Shown: piece after piece, positions 1 through 5,232 of the stretch | Layout: each line of letters starts with the position of its first letter | How positions within the stretch are numbered: position 1 is the stretch's first letter | DNA from: Caldilineaceae bacterium | GTDB taxonomy: Bacteria > Chloroflexota > Anaerolineae > Caldilineales > Caldilineaceae | Reading direction: 5' to 3' | NCBI GenBank assembly: GCA_012032975.1 | Contig: JAAUPU010000299.1 | Location: 1-5,232 of the forward strand | Length of the DNA: 5,232 bases | Translations under genes and position numbers: made by a program | The notes under the pieces: generated by a model | Seen by the model: only the letters and a program-made list of their open reading frames with translations | Told to the model about the DNA's origin: nothing | Databases searched by the model: none

Positions 1-219
1 TGGCGTTGAGGCGACCAAGCGCCTGCGCCAGGATGCCCACCTTGAGCAGCAGCCCTATATCATCGCGATGACTGCCAACGTGCTACAAGCGATCGCGAGC
101 ATTATCTGGCCGTTGGCATGAATGACTATATCGGCAAGCCTGTGAAGGTAGAAGACCTGATCTCAGCTCTGGAACGGGCGAACCGTGGGGGTTCAGAGCA
201 CGGGGAAGGGCGTGGATAA
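1..219 (+). CDS. Response regulator receiver domain, C-terminal end (partial, frameshifted)
   Basis: This is the 3' end of a two-component receiver (REC) domain, probably the last domain of a hybrid sensor kinase or of a stand-alone regulator; the phospho-acceptor Asp lies outside the window. From base 2 the frame reads GVEATKRLRQDAHLEQQ, then PYIIAMTAN, the beta4 strand with the conserved Thr (codon 71-73). It then runs into nonsense and a stop at 119-121. From base 91 a different frame reads DREHYLAVGMNDYIGKPV, with the conserved beta5 Lys-Pro (Lys codon 136-138), then alpha5 VEDLISALERA and a stop at 217-219. Adding one G at about 89-90 (caagc to caaggc) joins the halves into a normal REC end. 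No output domain follows. A single-base sequencing loss is likelier than a real mutation. The family call is firm; the full protein's identity is unknown. Confidence 0.8.
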
Positions 220-286
220 ATGCTGACGGAATGCTAATATTTTGTAGACGACTGTCTAACGCAAACCGACTAGAATTGAAGTCAAA

Positions 287-302
287 CAGTCTGATCAGGC
301 TG
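287..302 (+). promoter_or_regulatory. Near-perfect palindrome / small hairpin upstream of hsp20
   Basis: The bases cagtctgatcaggctg match their own reverse complement at 14 of 16 positions, around a central perfect CTGATCAG. As RNA this gives a 6-bp stem (287-292 with 297-302, including one U-G pair) and a GAUC loop. It lies about 60 bases before the hsp20 start, so it could be an upstream hairpin of the leader or a DNA operator for a dimeric repressor. No recognised motif such as CIRCE is present. Its role is inferred from position only. Confidence 0.3.
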
Positions 303-328
303 AACCGCCAATTGTTCCGATGATTTGG

Positions 329-360
329 GTGTATCGACTCGCTGTACAGGAGGTATACAC
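329..360 (+). promoter_or_regulatory. Candidate ROSE-like RNA thermometer enclosing the hsp20 ribosome binding site
   Basis: The leader just before hsp20 can fold into a hairpin that hides the Shine-Dalgarno sequence. The outer stem is GUGUAU (329-334) with AUACAC (355-360), six perfect pairs. The inner stem pairs U343-A348, C342-G349, C340-G350, U339-A351 and C338-G352, leaving G341 unpaired and a four-base GUAC loop (344-347). A 3/2 internal loop separates the stems. The sequence UCGCU (339-343) opposite AGGA fits the U(U/C)GCU box with a bulged G that defines ROSE thermometers, which control small heat shock genes by melting with heat. Five of the seven SD bases are paired. The pairing is read directly from the sequence. 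The thermometer role is inferred from its similarity to ROSE and its position before an Hsp20 gene. Confidence 0.45.
348..354 (+). promoter_or_regulatory. Strong Shine-Dalgarno site of hsp20
   Basis: AGGAGGT lies 7 bases before the ATG at 362 and is a full match to the anti-SD core. It fixes the start at 362 and argues against the in-frame ATG at 320, which has no SD before it. It also forms the 3' arm of the hairpin at 329-360. Confidence 0.85.
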
Positions 361-361
361 A

Positions 362-820
362 ATGACAGCTCTAACCCGATGGGATCCGTTTTCCGAAACC
401 GTGACCATGCGCAACATGATGGAGCGGCTCTTTGACGAGCCATTCTTCCAGGCGCCCCGGCTGTGGGAGCGTAGCGAAGAATGGAACCTCGCTCTCGATG
501 TGACCGAAGACGAGAACGAATTTGTCATCAAGGCATCGACGCCCGGTGTCTCGCCGGAGGATGTCGAGATCACGTTGAGCGACAACCTTCTTACCATCAA
601 GGGTGAGATGAAGGAAGAGAAAGAGACCGAGGAAAAGAACTACCATCTGCGAGAACGGCACTACGGCAAGTTCATGCGCAGCATCACGCTGCCCGTGGCC
701 GTCGAAGCGGACAGGATCGAAGCCGTCAACGAGAATGGTGTTCTGACCGTCCATCTGCCCAAGGCCGAGGCTGTGAAGCCGAAGCGGATCACGATCAAGC
801 CGACCGTGAACGGCGGCTAA
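362..820 (+). CDS. Small heat shock protein, Hsp20/alpha-crystallin family
   Basis: This is a 152-residue cytosolic ATP-independent holdase that binds unfolding proteins and passes them to ATP-dependent chaperones such as DnaK or ClpB. The N-terminal arm is short (about residues 1-40) and opens with TALTRWDPF, common in bacterial Hsp20s. The alpha-crystallin domain spans about 41-139, from the WNLALDVTEDENEFVIKAS strands to the signature ENGVLTVHLPK (124-134). A C-terminal IXI anchor, ITI at 143-145, normally docks on a neighbouring subunit during oligomer assembly. The length is normal for the family and the frame is intact, unlike several neighbours. The start at 362 is set by a strong SD seven bases upstream. 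It appears monocistronic: 142 bases follow the upstream gene and a terminator comes just after. The leader hairpin suggests heat-dependent translation. I saw no CIRCE or convincing sigma32-type promoter. Confidence 0.95.
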   Translation: MTALTRWDPFSETVTMRNMMERLFDEPFFQAPRLWERSEEWNLALDVTEDENEFVIKASTPGVSPEDVEITLSDNLLTIKGEMKEEKETEEKNYHLRERHYGKFMRSITLPVAVEADRIEAVNENGVLTVHLPKAEAVKPKRITIKPTVNGG

Positions 821-830
821 TTTGACCTAG

Positions 831-870
831 AAAGAGACCCGGTTTCTCCAAGAAACCGGGTCTCTTTTTG
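831..870 (+). terminator. Rho-independent terminator between convergent genes
   Basis: A perfect 17-bp inverted repeat, aaagagacccggtttct (831-847) with agaaaccgggtctcttt (851-867), has a 3-base loop (cca). The T run 865-869 follows on the + strand, right for ending the hsp20 transcript 10 bases after its stop. Read on the minus strand the stem ends in only three Ts, yet it lies directly after the stop of the convergent gamma-glutamyltransferase gene (871). It may therefore stop both transcripts, less efficiently for the minus strand. Confidence 0.9.
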
Positions 871-2556
871 TCACCATCCTACCGCGCAGCCATCCTTGCG
901 CGGCTCGCTGCCGCCGGTCAGGATACCCGTTTCCGGGTCGCGCAAAATGATCTGCCCGCCGCCAAAGCCGACGCGTCCAAAGCCGTCCACCGCGGCCAGG
1001 CGATGGCCACGACGACCTAGCTCCGCCATCGTCGCAAAGCTCCAGCCCTCCTCGATTGCCACCAGCCCACCAGCCTCCTGCGCACCCAGCCCAGCACTGG
1101 GACCGCTCAATTGCCAGCGCGGCACATCCAGCGCCATCTGCGGTGACATGGCCATGTCCACCATGTTGACCATCATCTGAAAGTGGCCCTGGGGCTGCAT
1201 GTATCCGCCCATCACGCCGAAACTGCCGTGCAATTCGCCGGCAAAATCCCCCTCGCTGTAGACGCTCATGGCGGGGATGATGGTCTGATAGGGTCGCTTG
1301 TTGGGCGCCAGCGCATTGGGGTGCTCTGGCTCCAGCACAAAGAGCGCGGCGCGATTTTGCAGGCTGACCCCCGTTCCTGGCACCACCAGCCCGCTGCCTG
1401 TGCCCTCGAACAGGCTGTTGATAAAGCTGCACGCATTGCCGTCGCCATCGATCACGCTGAGATAGACGGTGTCCGATCCCGCCATCGGTTCGCCGTAGGG
1501 CACCTCTTGGGCGGCGCGCTGCATATCGATACGCTGCCGCCGTTCATCGGCATAGCTCTTGCTGACCAGCTCTGAAAGTGGAATCTTCGAGACGCGTGGG
1601 TCGCAGACCCATTGCTGGGCATCGGCAAAGCCCAGCCGCATACATTCGATCATCACGTGCAGCCGGTCCACCTCGGACATGTCGGCCAGATCGTAGCCGG
1701 CGGCCAGGTTCACGGCGATGATCGCAGCCAGTCCCTGGCCATTGGGCGGGCATTCGTAGAGGGTGACGCCCCGATAGTCCGCGGTGATCGGCTCGTCCCA
1801 TGTGCTGACATGGGCGGCCATATCCGCCGGGGTGATCCAGCCGCCATAGCGTTGCACATGTTTGCTGAGTTTGGCTGCAAAATCGCCCTGGTAGATATAC
1901 TCCTTACCCTCGGCGGCGATGCCGCGCAGAGTCTCGCCCAGGTGGGATGCGCATCCATTCGCCTGGCCGCGGCGCACGCCCATCGATGAGCAGCTCGCCC
2001 CCGCTAGGCTGTTCGGGTCCGTTGTCCAGGTCGCGCTCTGCCAGCCCGGTGCACGACGCAGTTTGTCCACCCCGCCGGCCCACCCCGTGGCGATGATCTC
2101 GCTGACAGGATAGCCATGCTCCGCGGTCCAGATCGCTGGCTGTAGGACGTCCGCCAGACCCATGTTGCCGTGACGTTGGAGTAGATCGCTCCATCCTGCA
2201 ACCGTGCCTGGCATGCTGACACTGTGGCCTGTGTAGCGGGGCATTTTCGTATAGCCCAAGGCGTGGAGGTCGGCAATCGACGCGGCCGATGCGGCTCGAC
2301 CGGAGCCATTGAGCGCGCTGACTTCCTTGCGCTTGGCGTCCCAGTAAAGCGCGAAACAGTCGCCGCCGATGCCGGTGGAAGTAGGCTCGACCACGTTGAG
2401 CATGGCCGCAGTGGCGATGGCTGCATCGGCCGCGTTGCCGCCGGCCTGCAGAATGTTGAGGCCAGCCTGTGCGGCCAGCGGCTGACTGGTCGCGACCATG
2501 CCGCGCATGGCGCGCACATTGCTACGACGAGAGCGGAACAGTGCATCGAATTTCAT
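871..2556 (-). CDS. Gamma-glutamyltransferase-family proenzyme (Ntn hydrolase, YwrD/HpxW-like)
   Basis: This is a 561-residue N-terminal-nucleophile hydrolase that should cleave itself into large (about 1-362) and small (363-561) subunits and then hydrolyse or transfer a gamma-glutamyl or related amide group. The nucleophile is Thr363 in DTVYLSVIDGDGNACSF, matching TTHYSVVD of E. coli Ggt. The N-terminus has the family blocks RGMVATSQPLAAQAGLNIL, GGNAADAAIATAAMLNVVEP and GIGGDCFALY; Arg87 in NGSGRAAS is a likely substrate carboxylate ligand. Near the C-terminus GSFGVMGGYMQPQGH (444-458) supplies the oxyanion Gly-Gly pair (450-451). The overall wording resembles YwrD and oxamate amidohydrolase HpxW more than periplasmic Ggt, and I see no signal peptide, so it may be cytosolic and the substrate is uncertain. 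Residues 187-204 are read out of frame between two compensating indels. The ATG at 2556 has an AGGAG five bases upstream. Confidence 0.9.
   Translation of the reverse strand: MKFDALFRSRRSNVRAMRGMVATSQPLAAQAGLNILQAGGNAADAAIATAAMLNVVEPTSTGIGGDCFALYWDAKRKEVSALNGSGRAASAASIADLHALGYTKMPRYTGHSVSMPGTVAGWSDLLQRHGNMGLADVLQPAIWTAEHGYPVSEIIATGWAGGVDKLRRAPGWQSATWTTDPNSLAGASCSSMGVRRGQANGCASHLGETLRGIAAEGKEYIYQGDFAAKLSKHVQRYGGWITPADMAAHVSTWDEPITADYRGVTLYECPPNGQGLAAIIAVNLAAGYDLADMSEVDRLHVMIECMRLGFADAQQWVCDPRVSKIPLSELVSKSYADERRQRIDMQRAAQEVPYGEPMAGSDTVYLSVIDGDGNACSFINSLFEGTGSGLVVPGTGVSLQNRAALFVLEPEHPNALAPNKRPYQTIIPAMSVYSEGDFAGELHGSFGVMGGYMQPQGHFQMMVNMVDMAMSPQMALDVPRWQLSGPSAGLGAQEAGGLVAIEEGWSFATMAELGRRGHRLAAVDGFGRVGFGGGQIILRDPETGILTGGSEPRKDGCAVGW
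1945..2002 (-). other. Out-of-frame stretch inside the gamma-glutamyltransferase gene
   Basis: In the main frame residues 187-204 read ASCSSMGVRRGQANGCAS, unlike the family. The adjacent frame over the same bases reads GGELLIDGRAPRPGEWMRIP, a normal family segment that joins NSLAG before it to HLGETLRGIAAEG after it. The switch in lies at the five-base C run 1998-2002 (one base too few). The switch back lies at the G run 1944-1946 (one base extra, or two lost). The net change leaves the overall frame open, so an automatic gene call would hide the error. Confidence 0.8.
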
Positions 2557-2561
2557 ACGTT

Positions 2562-2566
2562 CTCCT
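2562..2566 (-). promoter_or_regulatory. Ribosome binding site of the gamma-glutamyltransferase-family gene
   Basis: On the minus strand AGGAG lies five bases before the ATG at 2556-2554 (context aggagaacgtatg). This supports that start, as does the family-like N-terminus, which needs little upstream extension. Confidence 0.75.
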
Positions 2567-2651
2567 GTGGGTGTGTGGCGGTTGAGGCGTCTTCAAGAGC
2601 TATCCAGAGGGTGCGCAGATCGCGCAGAAAATTTGTGGATGCTCTTTCGTT

Positions 2652-2834
2652 GCGATTTGGCCTTCTCTGGAATAGAACCACCGTTGACCTGAGCGGTTGT
2701 GCGCTTCTCTGGTTGGCTTCGGCGATGTGGACCCTGACCACGGATTGCAATCGGTCCGAATCCATCATATCGGAGCGTGCGCAGGCTGTAAAATCGCCGC
2801 GCTGCGGATACCTGAATCTTGATGGCCAAATCGC
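2652..2834. repeat. 11-bp dispersed inverted repeat
   Basis: GCGATTTGGCC at 2652-2662 is exactly reversed as GGCCAAATCGC at 2824-2834, 161 bases apart. The match does not extend beyond the arms. An exact 11-bp pairing is somewhat unexpected by chance in a region this small. It could be two copies of a regulator site in opposite orientation or the base of a long RNA hairpin. No transposon ends or target duplication are apparent. Confidence 0.3.
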
Positions 2835-2841
2835 GCCATCT

Positions 2842-2871
2842 TTGGGTGAATTTCCACCAGTACGGTAGACT
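2842..2871 (+). promoter_or_regulatory. Weak candidate promoter for the membrane protein operon
   Basis: TTGGGT (2842-2847) and TAGACT (2866-2871) are 18 bases apart and match the sigma70 -35 and -10 consensus at 3/6 and 4/6 positions. Transcription would begin about 2878, only a few bases before the ATG at 2882, giving a leaderless or nearly leaderless message. That would explain the lack of an SD there. The support is only positional and the match is weak. Confidence 0.25.
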
Positions 2872-2903
2872 ATCCCATACCATGAGCTTTCTCATCCAGT
2901 ACG

Positions 2904-3656
2904 TTGCGACGTACGCTCCCCTGGATCTACGCGGTCTGTGGGTTGACCGCACTCTATCAGATTTACCGGGTCTGGCAGGTGCGCATCGAGCGCCGCCAGG
3001 CCGTCTTTTCGTTGGAGCGTGAAAAGGCCATGCGGGACATCTACAATATCTTCACCATCGCCATGCTCTTGCTGATCACCATGGGAGTCACCTATTTTTT
3101 TAGCAATACGCTGGCCATCGCGGTCGAGCCGCTGGTCAGCGAGGCCTTGCGACCCACGCCGGGTGTTCCCTTCGTGCCCACGCCGACCAGCACGCCGCTG
3201 CCCTCCACGCCAACGCCCACGATCACGCCGACGCCCGGCGAAGCGCTTGCCACCGCGACGCCCTTTGAAACGCCTGCCGGCCTGGAAGAGACAGCGCTTC
3301 CGCCGACACCGACGCCTGTGCCTGCGCCTGTGGTCCAGGCGCCCAGTTGCCCCGACCCGCGTTCGATCATCCGAGCGCCGGGCGTCAATCAGAATGTCTC
3401 CGGTGCGATCAGCGTGGTCGGCACGGCCAGCCACAATGAGTTTCAATATTACAAAGTCGAATTTGCCCCGGGCGCCAACGCGGCTGGCGGCTTTGTCTAT
3501 CTGGGAGGCGGCAACAGCCAGGTATTTGACAGCACGCTGTTGGGATTCGACACGAATTCGCTGGGCAACGGCGCGTGGACCTTGCGTCTGATCGTGGTCG
3601 ATCAGACGGGCAATTTCCCGCCTCCCTGCCAGGTGACCATCAATGTACAGAACTGA
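2904..3656 (+). CDS. Two-helix membrane protein with Pro/Thr linker and extracytoplasmic beta-domain
   Basis: Function unknown. From the TTG at 2904 it encodes 250 residues. A first membrane helix spans about 5-22, followed by a basic segment (23-45, RVWQVRIERRQ then LEREKAMRD) and a second helix at about 46-74. A Pro/Thr-rich linker (about 84-147) leads to a C-terminal domain (about 149-250). The basic loop should be cytoplasmic, which places the C-terminal domain outside. That domain looks like an Ig-like beta-sandwich: it has an FQYYKVEFAPG strand and a VVDQTGNFPPPCQVTI end, and Cys149 and Cys242 could pair. Similar domains, as I recall them, occur on Chloroflexota surface proteins. The start is uncertain: the TTG has no SD, and an ATG at 2882 (MSFLIQYV) in another frame would lead in if one base is extra between 2885 and about 2910. 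The next gene follows after 12 bases, so they probably form an operon. Confidence 0.75.
   Translation: MRRTLPWIYAVCGLTALYQIYRVWQVRIERRQAVFSLEREKAMRDIYNIFTIAMLLLITMGVTYFFSNTLAIAVEPLVSEALRPTPGVPFVPTPTSTPLPSTPTPTITPTPGEALATATPFETPAGLEETALPPTPTPVPAPVVQAPSCPDPRSIIRAPGVNQNVSGAISVVGTASHNEFQYYKVEFAPGANAAGGFVYLGGGNSQVFDSTLLGFDTNSLGNGAWTLRLIVVDQTGNFPPPCQVTINVQN
3153..3344 (+). repeat. Low-complexity Pro/Thr linker coding repeat
   Basis: Imperfect ccgacg/acgcc-type codon repeats encode runs such as PTPTSTPLPSTPTPTITPTP, and later PPTPTPVPAP. Such linkers extend extracytoplasmic domains away from the membrane and are often glycosylated. The tandem GC-rich codons make indel errors in this kind of sequence more likely, though this copy is in frame. 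Confidence 0.7.
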
Positions 3657-3668
3657 GGCGGGATCCTA

Positions 3669-5189
3669 ATGGCGCATAAGTTTCGCCTCGAAACGCTGGT
3701 CATCATGACCGTGCTGATCTTCCTGATCCTGATCTTGGTCTACAACGCGGGTCTGGCCCGCGGTCGGCTGCGCGCCAACGAGCGTCTACAAATGTTGGAA
3801 GCCCAGCTTGCCGCAACCCTCTCGGCGACGCCTTCGCCTACCTTTACGGCTGACCGAGACCGCCACACCGACGCCGACCGATCCCCCACCAACACGCCGA
3901 CGCCGACGCCGTCCCACAACGCCCACCTTTACGCCGACGCCGACGACTACACCCGCCTCTGCGCAGGAGTGGGCCGAACGTTTCTACGCCACCGCGCTCG
4001 ATGCGCTCAACACCGTGGCCGGGGCTGGATTTCGACCCGAGCCGCGCCGAGTCGCTCTTGCGCTCGGTGGCGCAGGAGCAGCTGCTGATCTTCGTGCCGG
4101 CCGCATATGCACAACTGGATGCTGAAGGTTGGGCCGCCCTGGTGACGCCGCGCACGGAGAATGGTGAGACGTTGCCGGTCCTGTTCTGGCAGGACGCCAG
4201 CGATGGCAACCGAATCCGCGGGCAGATCTTGCTCGATGCCTTCTCCGGTGTGAATCGTGGGCGCGGCGGCGCTGCACTGTTGGGCGGTCTGCAGCACGGG
4301 ATCATGCGCAGCGACCTGTTGGGTCGTCTGCATCTGCTGCTGGTCGAACAGATCGCAGGCGAAGCCACCGTCACAGCCTATGTGCTTTCACAATCCGACC
4401 GCAGCGCCGACTTCGATCTGTCGTGGTCGGCCGGTGGGGAGAGTGAGTGGCCGACGCCCGTCCAGGCGGGTCAGATCGGGCTGGTCGAGAGCGAGGCTGG
4501 CTTTCTGCCCGACATCGAAATTCTGGCCCCGTTGCCACAAAACAGCGCATTGCGCGCCCGCTTGCAGGCGCCACAGACCTTTATAGAACGGGCGCCATTT
4601 GCCCGCCAGCAGACGCTGACAACCTGGCGCTACAACGGCGGCAGCGCGCCTGCATCCGCTGGCGAAGGCTACGAACTGAGTGACGCGCGCCTGGTGGCGA
4701 CGCCGCTGACGACCTTGGCGCTCTTGCTCGATCGGCTGCAACAGGGCGATGTCAACCAGGCGTCGGCCTACGCCACCCGGTTCGATCTGCTCCAGCGGGC
4801 CTTCGACCTGGGTCTTGGTGAGCCTGCGGACTGGCTGGCTTTTTATTTGGATGGCCAGAATCAGCCCAAATTTGGCGATGAAGTCACCCAGCGGATTCGT
4901 TTTTTTGACAATGCGGAGCGCAGCCGTTCGTTCGACGCGCTCTTCGAGGTGGACGCAGAGGGGCTGCACCGCGTGGCATCGTTCGAGCCAGCGCCTGCCT
5001 ATGAAGGCGTCGATCTGGTGACGCCTGCGCCGCCGCGCCCCTGGCGGCCCAGGCCCAGACCCCGCCCAAGGTCGTGATCAGCGAATTCGTGGGCGTGCGG
5101 CCGCGTTCTTTCCGGGCGGCAAGGAAGCCCGGTTCGTCAATGCCGTGCTGGACCATATCGCGCGCGAGGTCCGGCCCGAGGGGTTCTGA
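3669..5189 (+). CDS. Membrane-anchored protein with Pro/Thr linker, reading frame broken by about six indels
   Basis: I recognise no family. The frame from the ATG at 3669 gives one N-terminal membrane helix (about 8-28, ETLVIMTVLIFLILILVYNA), a short charged helix (RLRANERLQMLEAQLAATL) and a Thr/Pro linker. Coding sense then changes frame at about 3850, 3883-3887, 3913-3915, 4021-4024, 5033-5036 and 5101. The longest uninterrupted part is about 4025-5035, beginning LDFDPSRAESLLRSVAQEQ; the last part reads FFPGGKEARFVNAVLDHIAREV and stops at 5187-5189. With single-base corrections the indels sum to zero, giving about 506 residues. The large C-terminal region is mixed alpha/beta with no metal-binding or catalytic motif that I can see, and is likely extracytoplasmic. 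It is co-transcribed with the preceding membrane protein, 12 bases upstream. The absence of nonsense substitutions favours sequencing error over a pseudogene. Confidence 0.65.
3822..3960 (+). repeat. Second Pro/Thr linker coding repeat, with three frame changes
   Basis: Repeats of acgccg/ccgacg encode SATPSPTFT, LTETATPTPTDPPPT, NTPTPTPS and TTPTFTPTPTTTP, but these pieces lie alternately in two frames. The changes fall at about 3850, 3883-3887 (C run) and 3913-3915 (C run). Out of frame, the same bases give runs of Arg or Asp/Ala-rich text, which shows which reading is right. Confidence 0.7.
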
Positions 5190-5190
5190 G

Positions 5191-5232
5191 GTGCGGCGCA
5201 CGGACGCTTGCGCCAGTGCTTGAACTGTCCGC
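5191..5232 (+). CDS. Possible start of a third operon gene (partial)
   Basis: A GTG at 5191 follows the preceding stop by one base and has a GAGGGG about 8 bases upstream, inside that gene's end. The frame reads VRRTDACASA and then stops, whereas an adjacent frame from about 5206 reads LAPVLELS, again as if a base were lost or gained. Too little sequence remains to assign anything. Confidence 0.25.

Larger units (their letters stand above)
2557..2881. other. Divergent intergenic region (325 bases), no convincing gene
   Basis: This region lies between the divergent gamma-glutamyltransferase gene (-) and the membrane protein operon (+), so it should hold promoters for both. The frames that cross it encode Arg/Ser-rich peptides with no family resemblance and no SD, so I do not call a gene. 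Seen in it are the minus-strand RBS (2562-2566), a small inverted repeat TGCGC-agatc-GCGCA (2612-2626) upstream of the minus-strand gene, a direct repeat CTTCTCTGG (2662-2670 and 2704-2712), a perfect palindrome GATTGCAATC (2743-2752), and an 11-bp dispersed inverted repeat (2652-2662/2824-2834). Any of these could be operators; none is assignable. Confidence 0.5.

Noticed and set aside
271..276. TAGAAT as a -10 box for hsp20
   Set aside because: It matches TATAAT at five positions, but no acceptable -35 lies 15-19 bases upstream, so I do not call a promoter.
320..361. An earlier in-frame ATG at 320 that would lengthen the small heat shock protein by 14 residues
   Set aside because: It has no Shine-Dalgarno site, its extra residues are unlike Hsp20 N-termini, and the SD at 348-354 is spaced perfectly for the ATG at 362.
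220..361. A CIRCE operator or sigma32-type heat shock promoter before hsp20
   Set aside because: No TTAGCACTC/GAGTGCTAA inverted repeat and no CTTGAA plus CCCCAT pair at suitable spacing is present.
2684..2712. TTGACC at 2684 as a -35 box for the + strand operon
   Set aside because: The positions 16-18 bases downstream read ctctgg or similar, with no resemblance to a -10 box.
2593..2952. A 119-codon open frame on the minus strand across the divergent intergenic region
   Set aside because: It encodes Arg/Ser-rich text with no family motif, lacks an SD, and overlaps the start of the membrane protein gene.
3153..3344. Tandem repeats suggestive of a CRISPR array or satellite
   Set aside because: The repeats are short, imperfect acg/ccg codons in a continuous open frame encoding a Thr-Pro linker, with no spacers.
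3822..4024. Programmed frameshifting or phase variation in the Pro/Thr linker gene
   Set aside because: The shifts go both ways at several different sites, the runs are only 3-5 bases, no slippery heptamer with a downstream structure was evident, and similar indels occur in unrelated genes of the window.

Overview
The window most likely comes from a GC-rich bacterium of the Chloroflexota (Caldilinea/Anaerolineae-like). This is inferred from protein style, not from a marker gene. Two consecutive membrane-anchored proteins carry long Thr-Pro linkers, and the first ends in a beta-rich domain with a VVDQTGNFPPPCQV-type end that I associate with Chloroflexota surface proteins. The truncated response regulator and the gamma-glutamyltransferase-family enzyme fit that setting but are not diagnostic.

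Layout, left to right. Positions 1-219 (+) hold the C-terminal end of a receiver domain, probably the end of a hybrid histidine kinase or response regulator, with one base apparently missing near 89. Positions 220-361 are a leader containing two possible RNA hairpins. The second (329-360) encloses the ribosome binding site of the next gene and resembles a ROSE-type RNA thermometer. Positions 362-820 (+) encode an intact Hsp20-family small heat shock protein. A perfect 17-bp terminator hairpin (831-867) separates it from a convergent gamma-glutamyltransferase-family proenzyme (871-2556, -). That enzyme retains its autocatalytic Thr but contains an 18-codon stretch read out of frame between two compensating indels. 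Positions 2557-2881 are a divergent intergenic region. From about 2882/2904 to 5189 (+) there is a two-gene operon for membrane-anchored proteins with Pro/Thr linkers: a two-helix protein with an extracytoplasmic beta-domain, then a single-helix protein of about 506 residues whose reading frame is broken at about six places. A further gene may begin at 5191.

The dominant anomaly is a set of about ten small indels, mostly in short G/C runs. In each case clear coding sense continues in another frame on the far side. No nonsense substitutions accompany them, so sequencing or assembly error is more likely than decay. The best biological lead is the ROSE-like hairpin in front of the small heat shock gene. 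ROSE elements are known mainly from proteobacterial small heat shock genes, so one here would be a useful extension. I see no mobile element, CRISPR array, tRNA or rRNA, and no evident new multi-gene system.
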